Of a DNA stretch of 64,000 nucleotides, positions 58,404 to 64,000 are shown one piece after another. How positions within the stretch are numbered: position 1 is the first letter of the stretch; each line of letters begins with the position of its first letter. The stretch comes from Hygrophila difformis. Its lineage: Eukaryota > Streptophyta > Magnoliopsida > Lamiales > Acanthaceae. The notes under the pieces are model-generated. The model ran no database searches. It was not told where the DNA came from and saw only the letters and a program-made list of their open reading frames with translations. The translations under genes were made by a program, and so were the position numbers. The stretch lies in contig JAOANR010000003.1 in NCBI GenBank assembly GCA_030278955.1, positions 29,093,227-29,157,226 on the forward strand, read 5' to 3'.

Positions 58404-58408
58404 GTAGT

Positions 58409-58445
58409 TCAAAACAATTTGAATTTGTTTTTCTCGGGTGTTACA
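58409..58445 (-). repeat. D middle LTR, second part
   Basis: 37 bp that complete the LTR interrupted at 15523. On the minus strand the LTR begins TGTAACACCCGAG at 58445, next to the polypurine tract. Confidence 0.8.
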
Positions 58446-58461
58446 TCCTCCCCCCCTTAAG
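58446..58461 (-). other. polypurine tract of D
   Basis: Minus strand CTTAAGGGGGGGAGGA next to the LTR start at 58445. Confidence 0.85.
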
Positions 58462-58468
58462 AATACAG

Positions 58469-58830
58469 TTATGTCCCCATAACTGTGGCCGGTTCATCTT
58501 GGAAGAGGGTAGGGTAACGTTGTTTCATGTCGGCCTCCAATTCCCACATTGCCGTCACCGTCTCGTGGTTGGACCAAAGGACCTTGACCATCCTCACGAT
58601 CTTATTTCTCGTTACTCTCTCCTTCGTGTCAAGTATTCGCACCGGAACTTCCTCGTAACCCAAGTCATCCTCAAATTCAATTTCTTCCGGTTGGAGCACA
58701 TGGGTCGGATCGTGTGCGTACTTTTTCAATTGTGAAACGAATCTACTGTCCCTATCTGGGATGATGTCGTGTGGCACTCCGTGCCGGCGTTTCACATTGT
58801 CGACACACGCCCGGTAGGGTATAAGGGGTA
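58469..58830 (-). pseudogene. pol 3' end of D, integrase internally deleted
   Basis: Reads [20 protein letters not shown] and on to RFVS (second catalytic Asp region), then jumps directly to [17 protein letters not shown] and the chromodomain ([20 protein letters not shown] to RYPTLFQ). About 190 residues, including the catalytic Glu and GPY/F, are deleted between these points. The frame remains open across the join. It ends with the same VMGT stop as C and C'. Confidence 0.85.
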
Positions 58831-59747
58831 AGTCGTGGGAATGTATTAATCAACTAAATAAGAAAAATGGAATAACTAAAGAAGAAAAGAAAAATAAAAC
58901 AAATTTTGGACCTCGCGCGGTGAGAGGCATTCGCCGCGCGGCTGCGGCAGTCCGAAAAAAAAAGACTCGCGCGCAGCGCGTCAGCCCCATTTTCCCCAAT
59001 CCTTCCGAGACAACACCCCCAACTTTCTCTCAATTCGGCGACTTACCTTCCCGTTCGCTTGATTTCGGCTTCAATTTCACTTACCAAGGTATGAATCTAC
59101 TAAACCCACTTACTAATTTCAGTTTATATGCCATGATGTGTTCGATTTTGTGGCATGTCTTGGATTTTAGGGTTTTGGAAAAAAAAAATTGGGGATTAGT
59201 TAGTTTTAGGCTTGATTAGTGCAAATTAGCAATCATATGTGATAATTGATGTTACTCTTGTTGCCTTGCTTGTATTTATTCCACAATGTGTTTATGTTTT
59301 TGGCAAATTCTTGTTGGATTTAAATCTTTAGGAAGACTATGAAGTTTTTGATTTTTGGTTGGTATTGGGGTGTGATTATTAGCTCATTTCTTTGTTGTTT
59401 GGTGCCGTAAGGAAATGATATGTTGTTGTTTGAGCGATCGTTTCGTTTTGTGGGCAACTTCCATGTGTTTGTTAGTAACTTAGAATTTGGTTTATTGCGC
59501 ACATAACGTGTTCGACGAAATGCCACAAAGGGTTTGGAGTTAGTTTGAGCATATCCTTTGTTTAGATTACCTTCCGGTTTGTCTTAGCGAACGATAGGGT
59601 TTGATGTTCTTATGGAATACTCGCATTGGAAGTCTATATTGATGTCCCTTGCGTACTTCTGTTTGAGTTTTGTGTGGAATTTAGTCTTATAAGGTATTGG
59701 ATAATTTGGAGGATGTTGCTCTTTTGTGGGTTGTTTTGGCGTCTCTC
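58831..59747 (+). other. upstream part of the captured block in D
   Basis: GC-rich (58910-59000) and then AT-rich plus-strand sequence without retroelement homology I can see. A donor-like CCAAGGTATGAAT near 59084 could end a first exon (frame 58920-59219). Function unknown. Confidence 0.4.
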
Positions 59748-61037
59748 ATGTGTCCTCCGAGGGCCAGGAGACGGGTTACTCAGCGCGATGAGGCTGGCCC
59801 TAGCACTGCCGCTCTGGCGATGCCTGATTTTGATGAGAGCGAGTCAGAGGAGGACGAGGAGCAGCGGGGCCCGAGACTCAGGGGTCTCCCTGACGAGGTG
59901 CGTCCTCACCGGCATGACAGGTTTCGGTTTAGGACGAGGGCCGCCCAGGACTTTTATTTCGACGAGCTTCGACGAAACATGGCTTATGTCCCCGAGAGAG
60001 GCATATATCCTGATCATTTGGGCAATGATAGGGTCAGTGCGGTCATGGAGTACCTGCAGTGGACTGGACTTGCACGTCATCCCGAGGGCGTTGCCTCCGG
60101 TTATCTGGCTATGGAGGTTATCGCCAACATTGGCGGTCTTGGGGAGGGTGACGACTTATCTCGGGTATGGGTTCGTGGTCGCTATCTCAACTTCAGTGCT
60201 CGGGCGATCAATGTTTATTTCGGTTTGCCTGATGATGGCGCATTCCGCCCACAACCTGAGGGTCGTGTTCTTGCTCCTGCGTGGGACGTCTTATGCACCG
60301 TGGTGGCTCCTCAGCTCGAGCACGATCATGAGCTGCGTTTGACGACGATGGACTCCCCTTGGCGAGAGCTCACCCAGATATGGTTAGGGCGCGTTCGGCC
60401 GATTACCCGGAGCCATATCTTCCTGGATCACGTCTATGAGACCATTTGCTTTATCGCGCGAGGCGGTAGGGTGAATGTGGGAGCTTGTATTGAGGACAAC
60501 TTGAGGGGTATGCGGAGAGGACGAGGGAGTAGGGTGATTACCCATATTCGCCTCATTTGTGGCTTGTGCGCGGCGCAGGGGATTCGCACGACACCGGAGA
60601 CAGATCCGTACGAGTTAGCAGCGGGTGGTTGCTACCGTATCCCGACTTACGCTCCCCGGCATAGCGCCTTACGTCGTGGAGTTCCTCGGGCTGTACTTCG
60701 CCCGCAGCCTAATGATGGCGGCTTGATTCTAGTTGTACCTCCGGAGCAGCCACCCCCTCCTCCAGTAGTTCCACCTCCTGCAGTGGCGCCTCAGGGCCAC
60801 GAGATGACTCAGATGCTGCAGATGATGCAGGAGATGCGGGTCGGTATGGATGCCAGGTTTGCAGCTGGGCAGGCTCGTTATGATGCCTTAGACGCTAGAT
60901 TGGACTTCTACCAGGCCCGTATGGACTCATTTGCTACGAGGCAGGCTCAGCAGCAGACCACTATGTCCGACATGTATGCCTATGTGCGGCAGATGGATGA
61001 CTACATGCGTCGGCAGTTCCCGCCTCCCGATCAGTGA
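59748..61037 (+). CDS. opposite-strand ORF in D: plant mobile-element-associated protein (putative plant transposon protein type)
   Basis: 429 codons from the first ATG (59748); the frame is open a little further upstream without ATG. Layout: an Arg-rich and acidic N-terminus (DESESEEDEEQRGPR), a domain of about 210 residues (AQDFYFDELRRNMAYVPERG, VRGRYLNFSARAINVYFGLP, and SHIFLDHVYETICFIARGGR to LICGLCAAQGIRT) that resembles the family named putative plant transposon protein, a Pro-rich linker (PPEQPPPPPVVPPP), and a Met/Gln-rich coiled-coil tail ending FPPPDQ. It is complete and undamaged while everything around it is broken. GC content is clearly higher than the neighbours. The family call is from pattern memory; biochemical role unknown. 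Confidence 0.6.
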   Translation: MCPPRARRRVTQRDEAGPSTAALAMPDFDESESEEDEEQRGPRLRGLPDEVRPHRHDRFRFRTRAAQDFYFDELRRNMAYVPERGIYPDHLGNDRVSAVMEYLQWTGLARHPEGVASGYLAMEVIANIGGLGEGDDLSRVWVRGRYLNFSARAINVYFGLPDDGAFRPQPEGRVLAPAWDVLCTVVAPQLEHDHELRLTTMDSPWRELTQIWLGRVRPITRSHIFLDHVYETICFIARGGRVNVGACIEDNLRGMRRGRGSRVITHIRLICGLCAAQGIRTTPETDPYELAAGGCYRIPTYAPRHSALRRGVPRAVLRPQPNDGGLILVVPPEQPPPPPVVPPPAVAPQGHEMTQMLQMMQEMRVGMDARFAAGQARYDALDARLDFYQARMDSFATRQAQQQTTMSDMYAYVRQMDDYMRRQFPPPDQ

Positions 61038-61873
61038 TGTTGTTTTTTTTTTTGTATTCGCATTTTCATTTAGGTTTCGTATAAGACGTATTTTTGTTTA
61101 GTTTCCTCCTCATGAGGATGTTTCTGCTGACTGGGATTCATAGTTTATATTTCCGTTGTGTTATTGCCTAGTTACGTGTTTGACTTGCGTTAGTTGTTTG
61201 TTACTGTTTAGAAACACGGTTTAATTGTTCTGCCTTAGTTTATGGTTCGAGATGTTCTGGATTCATTGTTACCTCCTTATCGCATCTATATGTGTGTGGG
61301 TTGCCCAACAACACTTGCATCGTTGTGGGACTGAGCCGCTTCAAGGAAATTAGGTAAAATAATGTGATAAGGTATACAGGGTAAAATTTAAATAGATATA
61401 TATATTTAATAAATAGTTGCTTGTAAGGACAATTTTTATTAAATAAAGAATAGTATTAATAGGTATCAATCTATTGGGACCTGTTAGTAGAGGTTGTTGG
61501 AACTTAGTGTGCTGTTTGTTGTCGTTGGGGGTTGTTCACTACTTGTCGTTTTTTTTTTTGAACAGTAACCTGTTCGTTTTTTTTTAGGGTTTAAGGTTGG
61601 GGTTGGATGTACCCTTATTTGTTTATTTGTAATAATGTTATATATATTTGTGTTGTTTATTTATTATTACCTTATTCTTCTATTTGATTGAGTTTTAACA
61701 AAATAATTGAAGGAAAATATTTTAAATAAACGTGGATAATTTAAATATACTTGTGTAAAATAAGTGCTTGTATATTTATTACTCAAGGGAAGCCTTTATT
61801 TGGGCTACAAGCATTTGAAGCAGAAATCTAATAATAATAGTGCATCGACAAGGAAGTCTAGAGTGAATAGGTA
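61038..61873 (-). other. spacer of D between leader ORF and captured block
   Basis: The part above about 61440 is homologous, in reverse, to 46200-46830 of C, including a decayed telomere-like word (61586-61605) and the segment around AACAGTAACCTGTTC (61562-61576). The part below is unassigned. Junction about 61400-61450. Confidence 0.6.
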
Positions 61874-62239
61874 GGTGCCTCTCCGATGGGATCGTCCTCC
61901 TTGCTGGATACGTCAATCGGGGTAGGTGTCCCAACAGGCTCGGGGCTCGGAGGAAATACTTCAGCCTCTAGGCTTAGCAGCTCCGCTCCTAAGTGTCCTA
62001 CTTGCATCATCAGTTCGTTATCATTGAAGTGCAACCACTTGGGTTTGGAGTTCGGCGACTTGGGCCTTGAGTTGGGTTATTTCATGTTGGTCAGCTTCCC
62101 TAAGATGTCCCAAATGGGCCACGATACCCTCTAGTTGCCCTACTCGAGCCTTGAAGTGATTGATGTGCTGTTGGGACTCGAGGTATGCGTTGGTCAGTTT
62201 CATCATCAGATTGATCTTGTTCGCGTTGGGTTCGGTCAT
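61874..62239 (-). pseudogene. coiled-coil leader ORF of D, frameshifted
   Basis: Reading minus from ATG 62239: MTEPNANKINLMMKLTNAYL, then a coiled coil up to QTQVVALQ (72 codons). The frame then breaks where C continues with QNKDNERMMQLG; the acidic tail is still recognisable in another frame down to about 61874. Clearly the homologue of 45817-46194. Confidence 0.75.
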
Positions 62240-62593
62240 CTAATGTTAACAAGGGAGGTTAGAGTTAGACATATTTCAAGCAAAGTTAAGATATGCAGAA
62301 ATTTAAATCTATATGAAATATACATATGCAATATGCAAGTGCAAGTCCCCTTCCCCATTAAAATTTAGTTTATCCATGTGTTCAAAATAAATTACTACAT
62401 GGGTAGGTATAAAAGTTGGGCCTCTATAGTGGACCAAAAATTTAATATTTCTTTGGCTAAGATACTGGGCTACGTAAAAAAATAAGCTTTTGGGCTAAAA
62501 GTAATACTAGTAGTCAAAAATAATAAATTTAAAAATAATACTTGGTTTTAAAATAATGGTTTAAAATAATAGTAGTAGCTTTAAAATTTTCCG

Positions 62594-62606
62594 GGCTCTG
62601 ATACCA
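62594..62606 (-). other. primer-binding site of D (tRNA-iMet type)
   Basis: Minus strand TGGTATCAGAGCC, three bases from the LTR end at 62610. Confidence 0.9.
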
Positions 62607-62609
62607 ACT

Positions 62610-64000
62610 TGTAACACCCCGGATTTGATAACCCAGGCCGGGATGTCACCGCCACATCTCCCTAGCAAGACACGGCTTCCCGAGCTCACTAAGGAAATGC
62701 AAGGCTTATGGGTACGTAAAAGATTTAAAAAAAATATTTCAATATTGAGTCCGGAAATTAATAATACTTAATTCAAGATACGGAAGTAATGATCATCCAT
62801 GCACGAAATAGAGTAAATGCAGCGGAAAAGTAATCACGGCCAACACGGCCAAACCTCGGGTTCAACAAACCTGGTAAAACAGTAGTATGATGCAGTAGTT
62901 AAAAACGTTCATAAATGTTCCCCCCAAGTGCATGTGCATGCGTCACTCGACATACTCTGTAAAAGAAAAATGACAACAGTTTATCAGTATAAAAATATAC
63001 CGAGTAAGTTAATCCCTAACTAAACAATTTAAGGGGTTACATGCGTTTAATTAAAATTACACTTTTCATGCATTAACTTAAAATCCATAGTTTACTCGCA
63101 GCGGAAGAACATGATTAATTTATTCAAGACGAGAATACATAATTAAAGGAATTAATTTAAAAGCGTAATTTAAAAGCATAATTTAAAATGTAATTTAGAA
63201 ACATAATTTAAAAACATGGTAAATAAAATTTAAGCATAATTAAACACTCACACAAGTCTTTTATATTTTTATCCCGCAAACTAAGAAGAGGACACCATAC
63301 CGGGGAGATCACTAACGAGGCAATCTCAATCGTAGGACCACTAACGAGGCAGTCCAAATAAATGGGAGACCACTAACGAGGCAGTCTCAAAGATAGTAGG
63401 ACCACTAACGAGGCGATCCAAATAACACAGCGCGCGAGATCACTAACGAGGCAATCTCAGATAGTAAGGAGACCACTAACGAGGCAGTCTCAAAGATAAT
63501 GATAGCATGACGATCGGCTCAGCCTAGTGAACGGGATTTTTTGAAAGTTCGTATTTCAATGTTACAAAATATTCGATATCGCGTTTCGTAGTTCGAGTTT
63601 TCTCATGTTCGAAAAATCCGATTCGACGCAGTTTACGCCTTTCTTAATCAAAAATTCATCTTTAAACCAAAAATTCTGAAATTTACACAGTAGCTCAAAA
63701 ACACACATACAAACAACTTTCATGTTTTAAGTTTTTGGAAATAAGGTTTCGAAGTGAGTCAAATTTCGAGTTCTTTGCAAAAGATGATTTCTGTCCAAAA
63801 GACTGATTCCGACACAGTTACGTGCGACGCCGATTAAAAATTCATTTCAAAGCCAATTGGTACGAAATTTTTACAGGATGTGCACAACACCTTAATAAAC
63901 AACTTTCATATTTTAAGATTTTAGAAATAATGAATTTTAGATGTCAAAAGTCGACACCAAAACGCTGCATACGCGCGGATTCAAAAGTGTGTTTGGAACA
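62610..64000 (-). repeat. D right LTR (5' LTR), runs out of the window
   Basis: Starts TGTAACACCCCGG like 13701. It is near-identical to the middle LTR for about 490 bp, contains about 865 bp that the middle LTR lacks (about 63100-63964), and rejoins it at GCTGCATACGCG (63964 onward). A TAATTTAAAA-type repeat (63147-63225) and a hairpin array (63305-63491) lie in this extra part. Confidence 0.85.
63305..63491. repeat. six-copy hairpin array in the D LTR
   Basis: Copies at 63305-63327, 63335-63355, 63366-63388, 63399-63419, 63436-63458 and 63469-63491, spaced 30-37 bp. All share the core ACTAACGAGGC. Flanks pair with each other and vary together: GAGAT with ATCTC (copies 1, 5), GAGAC with GTCTC (3, 6), GGAC with GTCC (2). 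Copy 4 pairs less well. Confidence 0.88.

Larger units (their letters stand above)
58409..64000 (-). mobile_element. element D: chromovirus derivative with replaced body (continues out of window)
   Basis: Minus order: right LTR (from beyond 64000 to 62610), iMet-type primer site, leader ORF, a spacer related to that of C, a foreign block with an opposite-strand ORF, an integrase/chromodomain remnant, polypurine tract, and the middle LTR (58445 down to 13701, split by A). A further primer site and leader follow on the other side of the middle LTR (13265-13697), so two elements share it. Gag, protease, RT and RNase H are absent; this copy cannot move by itself. Confidence 0.82.

Noticed and set aside
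63305..63491. CRISPR-like array
   Set aside because: Spacers are only about 8-14 bases, the repeats vary in pairs, and the context is a plant LTR; a hairpin array is the better description.

Overview
The window looks like repeat-dense (probably heterochromatic) nuclear DNA of a flowering plant. The evidence is several plant-type Ty3/gypsy LTR retrotransposons with 5-bp target-site duplications (TSDs), tRNA-Asp- and tRNA-iMet-type primer-binding sites, a Stowaway MITE, a Helitron-like end, a Mutator-like foldback element and an endogenous plant pararetrovirus. I see no host gene, tRNA, rRNA or CRISPR that I would defend. The species cannot be named from this sequence.

Layout. (1) 1-4307 (+): 3' half of a chromodomain gypsy element (called C'), with a broken integrase and a full 3' LTR, inserted in the LTR of element E. 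(2) 4308-13262 (-): E, a non-autonomous Athila/Tat-like element in a tandem LTR-internal-LTR-internal array; it carries a Helitron-like insertion, which in turn holds a Stowaway MITE. (3) 13263-15523 and 58409-64000 (-): element D, a chromovirus derivative whose gag-pol was largely replaced by a block with an opposite-strand 429-codon ORF; its middle LTR is split by element A. (4) 15524-58403 (+): A, a large non-autonomous Athila/Tat-like element with 2,115-bp LTRs and TSD GTAGT. Its internal region received (5) a foldback Mutator-like element at 19560-27346 whose centre holds an almost complete pararetrovirus genome, and (6) B at 28610-54847 (-), a LARD-like element with 5.9-kb LTRs, a 2.9-kb non-coding interior and TSD ATCAC. 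One LTR of B was split by (7) C at 42799-54355 (+), a nearly full-length chromovirus with TSD GGAAG.

The insertion order is therefore D, then A, then the foldback element/virus and B, then C. Coding capacity lies in the pararetrovirus (a small VAP-like ORF, capsid, movement protein, protease, RT/RNase H, transactivator, and an in-frame zinc-binding tail), in the damaged gag-pol of C and C', and in the D opposite-strand ORF. A, B and E are essentially non-coding and would depend on proteins supplied in trans.

The least ordinary signals are: the pararetrovirus in the centre of a foldback element with a 10-bp TSD; three unrelated LTR families that each carry an array of short hairpins whose loops or spacing are conserved while the stems vary (A LTR, B LTR, D LTR); and a hairpin followed by a GTGAGGATG purine motif that recurs many times inside A, B and E although only one copy per element can be the true polypurine tract. 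All identities given are by-eye counts, not computed alignments.
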